From positions 51,345 to 115,344 of the forward strand of contig DAIMEJ010000010.1 of the NCBI GenBank assembly GCA_036725345.1: DNA of 64,000 bases, read 5' to 3'. How positions within the stretch are numbered: position 1 is the stretch's first letter; every line of letters begins with the position of its first letter. Below the pieces are notes generated by a model. That model was not told the DNA's origin. It ran no database searches and worked only from the letters and a program-made list of their open reading frames with translations. A program made the position numbers and the translations under genes. This document shows, piece by piece, positions 34,652-42,159 of this stretch. This DNA is from JAPLJU01 sp036725345. Its GTDB lineage: Bacteria; Desulfobacterota; Syntrophia; Syntrophales; UBA2192.

Positions 34652-36007
34652 TCAACTGACTGTCTTCTTTATAATTGCGGGACTACCCCCTTCCCCCTGC
34701 GTGATGACGAGCGGCCCCTTCAGCGCGTTCATGATGAGGCTCACGGGCTGCCCGCTTTCCAAAAGCTGCGTCATCACGTGGAGGTACTTCCGGATGTGCA
34801 TGAAGAATTTTTTGTATCCCGCGCAGAGGTAGTGACGCCCCGGCTCGTCGTAGTGGGTGCCCGCAAAGCGGTGCTTCGGGCACCCGCCCTGGCAGGCGGC
34901 CAGCACATCGCACTCCCGGCACCAGCGGGGCAGGGCCGTCTCCTTGCCGACCCCGAAACCGGATTGAAGCGATTTTTCCGCCATGGCCGGCAGCGTCTCC
35001 GTCAGGATGTTGCCGAGCCTGTACTGGGGGTAGACGCAGTGGTCGCAGGCGTAGACGTCGCCGTTGTGCTCGATGACGAGCGCGCGGCCGCACTGCTTCG
35101 CGTGGACGCAGACGGGCGAGGGGTTTCCGATCCAGGCATTGAGGGCCCATTCGAAGTTCATGACAAAGACCTTGCCTACATCGTGCCGGACCCACTCCTC
35201 GAAAACGCCGATGAGAAAGTCGCCCCAGGCCTCCGGCTCAACGGACCAGAGGGTGATCTCCGTCTGCTCCTCCGGGCGGTCCATCGCCGCGGGGGCGGCA
35301 AGGCGAAGGCCAAGACCTGCGCTTTGCGCGTCGGGCATGCGCTCGACGACCGGCGTGAACTGGATGAACTCCACACCGGACTCCCGAAAAAACCGGTACA
35401 CCTCGAGCGGTCTTGCCGCCGTTTCACGGGCCACGCATGCCAGGACGTTGTATTCGACACCGTGCTTCTGCAGAAGTCTCAGGCCGCGCATGACCTGGTC
35501 GAAGGTCCCCCGGCCTTTCCGGTCACGGCGGTAGCGGTCATGAATCTCCTTCGGACCGTCCAGGCTGATCCCGACCATGAAATTGTTTTGCTTCAGGAAC
35601 CGGCACCACTCGTCATTGAGCAGGGTCCCGTTCGTCTGCAGGGAGTTGGTGATTGTCTTCACCCCGGAGAACTGTTTCTGCAAGCCGATCACCCGCTTGA
35701 AGAAATCGATCCCCAAAAGGGTCGGCTCCCCCCCCTGCCAGACGAATTCCACGGCCGGCGTAGGCTGGGAGGTGATGTATTTCGTTACAAACGCCGAAAC
35801 AACCCTGTCGGGCATCCGGAACTGCTCGCCCGCAGGAAACAGGGCCTGCTTCTCGAGGTAGAAACAGTACTCGCAGTCGAGATTGCAGGCAGGACCTATG
35901 GGCTTGGCCACGACATGGAGTCCCGGACCGGCGCCTGCTGCATGCCGTTCCTGATCCTGCGGTCCCCTGTCCCGTTTTGCTTTTCCTGCCATTTCTGAAT
36001 TCACCAC
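34652..36007 (-). CDS. Anaerobic sulfatase-maturating enzyme-type radical SAM/SPASM protein
   Basis: The product is 451 residues from a GTG start with a GAGGA site. The radical SAM motif CNLDCEYC is near residue 42, followed by WQGGEPTLLG and SLDGPKEIHD. The SPASM region has CGRALVIEHNGDVYACDHCVYP and CRECDVLAACQGGCPKHRF, the Cys pattern for two auxiliary 4Fe-4S clusters. anSMEs convert Cys or Ser in sulfatases to formylglycine. No sulfatase is in the window, so its client is elsewhere or it modifies another peptide. Confidence 0.92.
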   Translation of the reverse strand: MVNSEMAGKAKRDRGPQDQERHAAGAGPGLHVVAKPIGPACNLDCEYCFYLEKQALFPAGEQFRMPDRVVSAFVTKYITSQPTPAVEFVWQGGEPTLLGIDFFKRVIGLQKQFSGVKTITNSLQTNGTLLNDEWCRFLKQNNFMVGISLDGPKEIHDRYRRDRKGRGTFDQVMRGLRLLQKHGVEYNVLACVARETAARPLEVYRFFRESGVEFIQFTPVVERMPDAQSAGLGLRLAAPAAMDRPEEQTEITLWSVEPEAWGDFLIGVFEEWVRHDVGKVFVMNFEWALNAWIGNPSPVCVHAKQCGRALVIEHNGDVYACDHCVYPQYRLGNILTETLPAMAEKSLQSGFGVGKETALPRWCRECDVLAACQGGCPKHRFAGTHYDEPGRHYLCAGYKKFFMHIRKYLHVMTQLLESGQPVSLIMNALKGPLVITQGEGGSPAIIKKTVS

Positions 36008-36205
36008 TGCACAATTCCTCTAGAAAATCTTCGTACAGGATGTCAAGTGATGCAGCAAATTAATCGTCCCGCTCATTCCCTGCGTCTCCGACCCGTTCTT
36101 CCCCTGAAGTTTGCTTCATTGAAAACCGAGATCGGCTTTGCGAATTTTCCTGGATTTCCATGGAAAAGGCTTCTCTTTGCTTTGCACCTCTCCGGCCCCC
36201 GGGGC

Positions 36206-36973
36206 CTACCGGCCCATGATCGTGAGGGCTTTTTGCAGGGGTGCGCTGGAAACCTTGACGATCCCCTGGTACGGCTGGTCCAGCTCCAGGATGAGAAAGA
36301 GCGCCGCCGCCGCCGACAGGGCGCAGATAAACATGACGAAGATCACCGTTTCATTGCGGGGAGAAAACAGACCGAAGCTGGCAAAGATGATGGTGAGCCA
36401 GCAGACCAGCACCACGAGGAAAGGTGCCGGGATGGAACCCTGGCCGACCTGTTCGACGAGAAGCCAGCGCGCTTCAGCGATTTCAGCGCTGACCTGTAGG
36501 GCCCGCGCTTGAAGCCAGCGCTGGGCGTCGTTACGCGGGTTCAGCTGTCGCAGTTTGTCCTGGATCGCCTCGAAATCACTTCCGCCGGCCTGGTTGTCCC
36601 TTAGGGTTGTGATTTCACGCGAATCTTCCGGCCAGAATCGTTGGATCGATGTCGCGAGGCCGCGGCGCAGGTGGTCGCGGGCTTCCCTCGTTTCCGGTCC
36701 GTACTGGGTCATAACACAGTCGAGAAGCACGAGTTTCGAGCCCGCCTGCCTGAGCTCGTTGTTCATCGTGTCGAAGCTCCCTTTCGCCGAGGCGAGCAGG
36801 AGAGCAAGGACGAGGGCGGCCATGGTCGCGATCATGCCGGTCCCGAGCTTCACCACGTCCTTTGACTCCTCGTTCAGGTGGTGGTCGGGCAGGCGGGTGC
36901 GAACCGCCATCCCGAGCATCGTGCCGCCGAAAATGCAGGCAAAAGCAATCAAGGAAAGTGTCAGTGAGCTCAA
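36206..36973 (-). CDS. DUF4239 family membrane protein
   Basis: The product is 255 residues starting at a TTG behind CAGGAGA. Two hydrophobic segments lie in the N-terminal 65 residues and two in the last 90, with a soluble helical region between. The layout and blocks such as LNEESKDVVKLGTGMIATMAALVLALLLASAKGS match DUF4239 (bestrophin-like in some annotations). The function is unknown. About 200 bp without a gene separate it from anSME, and 130 bp from the relic upstream. Confidence 0.85.
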   Translation of the reverse strand: MSSLTLSLIAFACIFGGTMLGMAVRTRLPDHHLNEESKDVVKLGTGMIATMAALVLALLLASAKGSFDTMNNELRQAGSKLVLLDCVMTQYGPETREARDHLRRGLATSIQRFWPEDSREITTLRDNQAGGSDFEAIQDKLRQLNPRNDAQRWLQARALQVSAEIAEARWLLVEQVGQGSIPAPFLVVLVCWLTIIFASFGLFSPRNETVIFVMFICALSAAAALFLILELDQPYQGIVKVSSAPLQKALTIMGR

Positions 36974-37103
36974 GATTTATCTCCTGTAAACTGCAGACTC
37001 CCCCGGCTTAGGAGAGGGTCGGGAAGGAAAAGAACCCGGAGGCTTTTACCTTCTCGACGAACGAAAAAGTATCCTCTACTTATTTACCCCTTGGGTCATT
37101 TTC

Positions 37104-37259
37104 TTACTTCATCTGCACCACGGCCGGCGGCTGCCAGGAGCCGTCGATGATGGAGGGCGGTGTCTCTTTCGGCCAGTAAAGGCGCATCACCAGGCAGATC
37201 GGGCCGTCGGGGGCGGGAAGCCGGTTCGCTTCCCTCGCCTTGCCCGGCGACTCCTTTTT
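37104..37259 (-). pseudogene. C-terminal relic of a DUF1254/DUF1214 protein
   Basis: In one minus-strand frame about 50 codons read ...EANRLPAPDGPICLVMRLYWPKE, then a PP-S-I-I-DGSW-QPPAV ending before TAA at 37104-37106. This is the well-known C-terminus of DUF1254/DUF1214 proteins (LPAPxGPFxLxxRLYWP, then DGxWxPPxV). An in-frame TAG lies directly upstream of the fragment and no start or signal region is present, so only the tail of the gene remains. The rest of the 430-bp gap shows no further piece that I can recognise. Confidence 0.8.
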
Positions 37260-37385
37260 CTCATTGCGCTTCTACTCTTCTTGACAGAGTTATAGAGATC
37301 GGTCGCGTTTCAGGAAGCAGACCGCGCCCGCTGTGACGCATGTGAACGATTTCTTGTTTCTTGTTCACGATTTCGATTGCCGGCG

Positions 37386-37409
37386 CCCCGGTGCAAAACC
37401 GCACCGGGG
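37386..37409 (-). terminator. Strong hairpin downstream of the DUF3313 gene
   Basis: A perfect 9-bp stem CCCCGGTGC/GCACCGGGG with a 6-nt loop starts 24 bp after the DUF3313 stop. There is no T-run after it on the minus strand, so it may stabilise the mRNA end or serve as a weak terminator rather than a classical one. Confidence 0.45.
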
Positions 37410-37432
37410 ATGGACGGTCATCATAATCGTTG

Positions 37433-38131
37433 TTATTGGGCAAGCAGCCTCATGTTGCCGGCCTTGAAGCGGACGAGGGCATCCGCGACCCTCTCGGACC
37501 AGAACTTGAAGGAATCATTGGCCGAGCCCCATTTCGAAAATCGCTCGTCGAAAGCCGCAGCACGCTGGGTTGCCCCCATGGCGATAATATCGGTGGTCAC
37601 GGAGTCCTGGAAGATAATCTCAGCTGCCGTGCTGCCACTGCCGACCCAGCCTCCCGTGGCACCCCTCTTGACGAGGCTGACACCCAGACCGATGGGAATG
37701 ATCGAGGTGACGGCACTCGCGCCGGGACGGCTCGGCTGAACGTTCGTGATGGCGGTGCGTATCCGCAGAACGTCCGCGCCGGGATCGCTCACCATCTGCA
37801 GATTTTTCGCCTTGAAGGCCGCCACGAGCTGCTTGTTGAACTCGTCGCACAGATCTTTCATTTCTTGCGGGTCGATGCCCTTGTAGTCCGCCTTGTCGGC
37901 CAGGAAGAAGATGACGCTGTCCACCATGAACTTGTTGTACGTCTTGGGATCGACACCCGGCTTGATCCAGCGATATGCTATCAAGTCGTCCCCTGATACC
38001 TTCTTTAAAAGATCATAGACCGATGGGTTGCCCAGAAACCCCGAGCGAGTGAAGTCATCCGCCGCAAACGCTACGTTCGTCATCATGATGATGCCGAAGA
38101 GAACCGCGAAAATCTTTACCGCTTTTTTCAT
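37433..38131 (-). CDS. DUF3313 family secreted protein
   Basis: The product is 232 residues with an excellent AAGGAGG site and a signal peptide cleaved near AFA-ADD. Hallmarks of DUF3313 are present: SGFLGNPSVYDLLKK, then YRWIKPGVDPKTYNKFMVDSV, then a long domain with RTAITNVQP, GGWVGSGSTAAEIIFQDSVT and a C-terminal WSERVADALVRF. There is no lipobox, unlike many members. The function is unknown. It follows the internally repeated protein gene by 29 bp and probably shares its promoter with the GGAC-type operators. Confidence 0.85.
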   Translation of the reverse strand: MKKAVKIFAVLFGIIMMTNVAFAADDFTRSGFLGNPSVYDLLKKVSGDDLIAYRWIKPGVDPKTYNKFMVDSVIFFLADKADYKGIDPQEMKDLCDEFNKQLVAAFKAKNLQMVSDPGADVLRIRTAITNVQPSRPGASAVTSIIPIGLGVSLVKRGATGGWVGSGSTAAEIIFQDSVTTDIIAMGATQRAAAFDERFSKWGSANDSFKFWSERVADALVRFKAGNMRLLAQ

Positions 38132-38160
38132 AGTTTCCTCCTTGCCTTGTTTGGTTCTTA

Positions 38161-38745
38161 TCAGGGTTTTGTTTTTTCAATGGAGATCGCCAGCGTGTCG
38201 GTGTAGGTGATCTCGATCCACTCGCCGTCCTTGAAATTTTCCAATACCTTGGGGTCTTTCGCGCGGACGCCAACTGTCACTCCGTCGGGCCACGTGAGGT
38301 AAACGTTGTTCGTGTTTCTGTCGATGTACGCGATCCTCGCGGTGACCGTGGTCTGGCGCACTTCCACTCCCCGGCCCTCCGGCTCGACCTTCTTCTCGAA
38401 AGACAGGGCCTTGTCCTCTTCGGGCTTGATCACCCTGACGGCAATGGCCTCGATGTAGTTGACCACCACCCTGTCGCCGACCCGGAGCCGGTCGAGGTTC
38501 TGCACGCCCTTGTCGACCTTGAGTTCGAAGACGTGGTCCTTCGGCCCGCCCTTGACCCTCACGATTCGATTCCGGAGGTCAATGGCCTGGACCGTGGCGG
38601 TCATGGTTCTGGCTTGCTCCCTGTAGACCGTCGGTTTCTTCGCGTCAGGTGAGCCCTTATCCCGTGCGACGGCACCCGTCGCGCAGAACATCACGAATAT
38701 CACTGCAAACAAGGCCATCGTGGCCATCTTGCCTGGCCTTTCCAT
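38161..38745 (-). CDS. Secreted protein with an internal two-fold repeat (194 aa)
   Basis: The ATG at 38745 has a GAGGAGGA site; the frame opens further upstream but without one. A signal peptide (ATGAVA-RDK) is followed by two related beta-rich units. Unit 1 runs from TMTATVQAID to VNYIEAIAVRVI and unit 2 from TVTARIAYID to ITYTDTLAISIE. Each has the pattern T-x-TA-x-(I/V)-x-x-ID, a middle K-D/K-G turn and a final (V/I)-x-Y-x-(E/D)-x-(I/L)-A-(V/I) strand, suggesting two OB-like or small barrel domains. The family is not recognised. It is the first gene downstream of the tandem operators. Confidence 0.7.
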   Translation of the reverse strand: MERPGKMATMALFAVIFVMFCATGAVARDKGSPDAKKPTVYREQARTMTATVQAIDLRNRIVRVKGGPKDHVFELKVDKGVQNLDRLRVGDRVVVNYIEAIAVRVIKPEEDKALSFEKKVEPEGRGVEVRQTTVTARIAYIDRNTNNVYLTWPDGVTVGVRAKDPKVLENFKDGEWIEITYTDTLAISIEKTKP

Positions 38746-38862
38746 TTTCGTGTCCTCCTCTATTTTATCCCGAATCGTTGCCTGTTCTGTCTTTACTTCA
38801 TAAATCGTCCCTTCGAGACATGGGGAAAAATTGATTAGCATATTCCCATCAGGAAGGATATC

Positions 38863-38899
38863 GGACTTTTGTCCTATCCGCATTGGACTTTGGTCCAAT
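38863..38899 (-). promoter_or_regulatory. Two tandem GGAC-N4-GTCC operators (DosR-box-like)
   Basis: GGACTTTTGTCC at 38863-38874 and ATTGGACTTTGGTCCAAT at 38882-38899 are near-identical palindromes whose centres are 22 bp apart, about two helical turns. The core GGACTTTNGTCC closely matches the mycobacterial DosR box core (GGGACTWWAGTCCC). On the minus strand a -10-like TATGCT at 38842-38837 lies about 20 bp beyond the proximal site, so the site would sit near -40, a usual position for an activator. The target gene starts at 38745. The regulator is not in the window. Confidence 0.55.
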
Positions 38900-39092
38900 A
38901 TGGACAAGAAGGGGAAGTATTCGATTTACAAAGGAAAATGGATGCCGCTCGACTGCTTCGTATGAAAAGGGTGTGCACTTTCTTCGGCTGTTTCCGGTTG
39001 ATGGGCCATCAATAAATGGATGGGTAACATACCCGCTTTCAGGAAGCAATCCCCGTTCCGACGTTCACAAAATTTTTTCGTGTCGCCGGGCC

Positions 39093-39107
39093 CTTACATA
39101 GTGTAAG
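39093..39107. promoter_or_regulatory. Perfect 15-bp palindrome upstream of pgi
   Basis: CTTACATAGTGTAAG is a perfect inverted repeat (6-bp arms, TAG centre) 38 bp before the pgi start codon. Its position fits an operator overlapping the promoter or leader. No regulator gene is adjacent. The rest of the 400-bp region between the repeated protein gene and pgi contains no supported gene. Confidence 0.4.
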
Positions 39108-39145
39108 ATTCGGCTGCCCATGTCTTCTTAAGGAGGGGACCCGCC

Positions 39146-40798
39146 ATGCTCAGGAAAGTCGATCCGACGAGTACCGATAGCTGGAAGCTCCTCGCCGAGC
39201 ATTTCCGGCAAGTCAAAGACCTCCACATGAAAGACCTCTTCGTTTCAGACCCGCACCGATTCGAGAAATATTCAATCCGATTCAACGACATCCTCGTCGA
39301 CTACTCGAAGAACAGGATTACCGCTGACACCCTTCCCCTCCTGATCAAGCTCACGGAAGAGGCGGGTTTGAAGGAGGCCATCGAAAAAATGTTCACGGGC
39401 GACCGGATCAACGAAACGGAAGACCGGCCCGTCCTCCACATCGCCCTGAGAAACAGGGGCAATGCCCCCATTTACGCGGACGGTGAGGACGTGATGCCCC
39501 GGGTGAATGACGTTCTGAAGAAGATGAAAGGTTTTTCCATGACTGTCATCTCGGGGAAGTGGAAAGGTTACACGGGCAAAAAGATCACCGACATCGTCAA
39601 TATCGGCATAGGCGGGTCTGACCTCGGCCCCGTCATGGTCACGGAGTGCCTCAGGCCCTTTGCGAAAGGCCCTGCCGTCCACTTCGTCTCCAACGTCGAC
39701 GGGACACAGATCACCGAGACGCTCAACCGGCTGAAGCCGGACCGAACCCTCTTTTTGATCGCCTCGAAGACCTTCACCACCGAGGAGACGATGACCAACG
39801 CTTTCACGGCGCGGGAATGGTTTGTCAACTGCACAGGGGATGCACGTCACATCTCGAAGCACTTCGTGGCGATTTCCACCAACGCCGACAAGGTCAAGGC
39901 ATTCGGCATCGACCGCGAAAACATGTTTACCTTCTGGGACTGGGTGGGCGGCCGATACTCCCTCTGGTCCGCCATCGGACTTTCGATCGCCTGCCGCATC
40001 GGTTTCGAGAATTTTACCGAACTCCTCGAGGGGGCCTACGAAATGGACCAGCATTTCAGAAATGCCCCTTTTCAAGAAAACATACCGGTCATCCTGGCCC
40101 TCCTCGGGATCTGGTACAACAATTTCTTCGGCGCCGAGACGGAGACCATCCTGCCCTACGACCAGTACATGCACCGCTTCCCGGCCTACTTCCAGCAGGG
40201 GAACATGGAGAGTAACGGCAAGTCCGTCGACCGCAGCGGCAGGAAGGTCCCGTACCAGACGGGCCCCATCGTCTGGGGTGAGCCCGGGACAAACGGCCAG
40301 CACGCGTTCTACCAACTCATCCACCAGGGCACGAAGCTGATTCCCGCCGACTTCCTGGCCCCGTCCATCAGCCACAACCCCGTGGGCGACCACCACACCA
40401 TCCTCCTTTCCAACTTCTTCGCCCAGACGGAGGCCCTCATGAAGGGGAAAACCGGGGAGGAGGTCATCGATGACCTCAAGAGGGATGGCCGGAGCGACGC
40501 GGAAATCGCGAAACTACTCCCCTACCGGGTCTTCGAGGGGAACAGGCCGACAAATTCCATCCTCTTCCGGAAGCTCACGCCCCGGGTCCTCGGGAGTCTC
40601 ATCGCTATGTATGAACACAAGATTTTCGTCCAGGGCGTGATCTGGAATATCTTCAGCTTCGACCAGTGGGGCGTCGAACTGGGCAAGCAGCTGGCCGGCC
40701 GGATTCGGCCGGAGATGAAGGACGATAAGCCCGTCGCGTCTCACGATTCGTCGACCAACGGCCTGATCAACACCTTCAAGAAGATGAGAGCCGACTAA
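39146..40798 (+). CDS. pgi: Glucose-6-phosphate isomerase
   Basis: Interconverts glucose 6-phosphate and fructose 6-phosphate, connecting glycolysis or gluconeogenesis to zwf. At 550 residues it is of the long, E. coli-like type. Motifs are NIGIGGSDLGPVMVTE, FTFWDWVGGRYSLWSAIGL, GTNGQHAFYQLIHQGTKLIPADF and the C-terminal FSFDQWGVELGKQLA. There is a very strong TTAAGGAGGGG site. It is divergent from the repeated secreted protein gene and is monocistronic or followed by the cupin, which has its own promoter. Confidence 0.97.
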   Translation: MLRKVDPTSTDSWKLLAEHFRQVKDLHMKDLFVSDPHRFEKYSIRFNDILVDYSKNRITADTLPLLIKLTEEAGLKEAIEKMFTGDRINETEDRPVLHIALRNRGNAPIYADGEDVMPRVNDVLKKMKGFSMTVISGKWKGYTGKKITDIVNIGIGGSDLGPVMVTECLRPFAKGPAVHFVSNVDGTQITETLNRLKPDRTLFLIASKTFTTEETMTNAFTAREWFVNCTGDARHISKHFVAISTNADKVKAFGIDRENMFTFWDWVGGRYSLWSAIGLSIACRIGFENFTELLEGAYEMDQHFRNAPFQENIPVILALLGIWYNNFFGAETETILPYDQYMHRFPAYFQQGNMESNGKSVDRSGRKVPYQTGPIVWGEPGTNGQHAFYQLIHQGTKLIPADFLAPSISHNPVGDHHTILLSNFFAQTEALMKGKTGEEVIDDLKRDGRSDAEIAKLLPYRVFEGNRPTNSILFRKLTPRVLGSLIAMYEHKIFVQGVIWNIFSFDQWGVELGKQLAGRIRPEMKDDKPVASHDSSTNGLINTFKKMRAD

Positions 40799-40833
40799 GG
40801 GAAAGACTGATAGGGTTCTCCGTCTGGGGAACA

Positions 40834-40863
40834 TTGACAGCGCTTTCCCCCCGCCGTTATACT
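40834..40863 (+). promoter_or_regulatory. Sigma70-type promoter for the cupin gene
   Basis: A perfect TTGACA at 40834-40839 and TATACT (five of six) at 40858-40863 are separated by 18 bp. The predicted transcript has a leader of about 80 nt before the ATG at 40950. Confidence 0.65.
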
Positions 40864-40949
40864 TTATTATCTGTCGCTTCGATCCCGCATCCGTCAGCTC
40901 GTCGGCGGGAACCCTCAAAACACCATCATCAGTCGCAAGGAGACTCACC

Positions 40950-41318
40950 ATGAAAAAGGCGGAACTGAAGAGCTTCAGCAAACCGGATGAAGTCAGGACC
41001 TTCCCCAAGGGCAAGCTGGAACTCGTCAACATCGGTGGCGCCGCCGTCGGGCGTGCCACCCTCGAACCGGGGTGGAAGTGGTCCACCTCCGTCAAGCCCT
41101 TGGCCGGGACGAAAAGCTGCGAGGCGCCCCATTTCCAGTATCATCTATCGGGAACGCTCAAGATCGTGATGGACGACGGGAAGCAGTTCGAGTGCAGGGC
41201 AGGTGACGTGTCGCTACTGCCCTCGGGGCACGACGCATGGGTCGTGGGGAATGAGCCTGTCGTGGTCATCGATTTCCAGGGGATGGTGGACTACGCCAGG
41301 GCCTCAAAGAAGAAATAG
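40950..41318 (+). CDS. Cupin-domain protein
   Basis: The product is 122 residues with a CAAGGAGAC site. It is a single small beta barrel with cupin motif 1 (HFQYHLSGTLKIVMDDG) and motif 2 (CRAGDVSLLPSGHDAWVVGNEPVV). His residues remain in both motifs, so a metal site is possible, although motif 1 has fewer ligands than the classical version. It starts with KKAELKSFSKPDEVRTFPKGKLE, a segment shared with cupins annotated as anti-sigma or small-molecule-binding proteins. The ligand is unknown. Confidence 0.85.
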   Translation: MKKAELKSFSKPDEVRTFPKGKLELVNIGGAAVGRATLEPGWKWSTSVKPLAGTKSCEAPHFQYHLSGTLKIVMDDGKQFECRAGDVSLLPSGHDAWVVGNEPVVVIDFQGMVDYARASKKK

Positions 41319-41340
41319 GGCCTTAGCCCTACTTCTTTTT
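41316..41340. terminator. Bidirectional intrinsic terminator between cupin and gpmA
   Basis: A TAGGGC/GCCCTA stem with a CTTA loop overlaps both stop codons (41316-41318 for the cupin, 41329-41331 for gpmA). It is followed by CTTCTTTTT on the plus strand and by TTTCTTCTTT on the minus strand. It suits the convergent gene pair. Confidence 0.7.
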
Positions 41341-42075
41341 GATCTGATCGGCCACGGCCTGGGTGGCTTTCTTCACGGCCTCGGGATCGCCCAGGTAGTA
41401 ACTGCGGATCGGCGTCAAATCTTCCCTGAGTTCGTAGACGAGCGGTATGCCCGTGGGGATGTTGAGCCCCACGATCACGTCGTCGGGGACATTGTCGAGG
41501 TACTTGACCAGGGCCCGGAGGCTGTTGCCGTGGGCGGAGACGACCACCCGCTTTCCGGCCTTCACCGCCGGGGCGATGGTCTCGTGCCAGTAGGGCAGGA
41601 AACGCGCCACGGTGTCCTTGAGGCACTCTGTCAGGGGAATCTCGCCGGGATTCAGGTCTGCGTAGCGTGGGTCTTTTCCGTTGTACCGCGGGTCATCGGG
41701 CGTGAGTGCGGGAGGACGGACGTCGTAGCTCCGGCGCCAGATCTGCACCTGCTCCATGCCGTGCTTCTCCACCATCTCGGCCTTGTTGAGCCCCTGCAGG
41801 GCCCCGTAGTGGCGTTCGTTGAGACGCCAGCTGTAACAGACCGGAATCCACATGAGGTCCATCTCTTCCAGAACGATCCACAGCGTCTTGATCGCCCGTT
41901 TCAGCACCGACGTGTAGGCCACATCGAAAAAATAGCCTTCACAGAGGAGCGTCCGCCCCGCCTGGACGGCCTCGTCGATGCCTTTGTCCGACAATCCCAC
42001 ATCGGTCCACCCGGTGAAGCGGTTTTCCTTGTTCCAGGTGCTTTCGCCGTGGCGGATCAGCACGATTTTTTTCAT
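41329..42075 (-). CDS. gpmA: 2,3-bisphosphoglycerate-dependent phosphoglycerate mutase
   Basis: Interconverts 3- and 2-phosphoglycerate. At 248 residues it is of normal length. The catalytic LIRHGESTWNKENRFTGW has phospho-His9. The block ERHYGALQGLNKAE carries the acid Glu, and VVSAHGNSLRALVKYLD the second His. The ribosome binding site is CAGGAGACCGGGG. A sigma70-like promoter lies just upstream, and a bidirectional terminator ends the gene. Confidence 0.97.
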   Translation of the reverse strand: MKKIVLIRHGESTWNKENRFTGWTDVGLSDKGIDEAVQAGRTLLCEGYFFDVAYTSVLKRAIKTLWIVLEEMDLMWIPVCYSWRLNERHYGALQGLNKAEMVEKHGMEQVQIWRRSYDVRPPALTPDDPRYNGKDPRYADLNPGEIPLTECLKDTVARFLPYWHETIAPAVKAGKRVVVSAHGNSLRALVKYLDNVPDDVIVGLNIPTGIPLVYELREDLTPIRSYYLGDPEAVKKATQAVADQIKKK

Positions 42076-42103
42076 CCCCGGTCTCCTGTTCGTTTAGCGG
42101 TTC

Positions 42104-42133
42104 TTTATAACTATTTCCCGGCCGCGAGGTCAA
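42104..42133 (-). promoter_or_regulatory. Sigma70-type promoter for gpmA
   Basis: Read on the minus strand, TTGACC at 42133-42128 and TATAAA at 42109-42104 each match five of six consensus bases, with an 18-bp spacer. The start point would be near 42097, about 20 nt before the ATG. Confidence 0.6.
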
Positions 42134-42159
42134 CTGCAGACCTGTGAAGGGCCGGGCGC

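Noticed and set aside
38883..39101. 72-codon frame between the repeated protein gene and pgi
   Set aside because: It starts inside the palindromic operator region, lacks a binding site and has no protein-like pattern.
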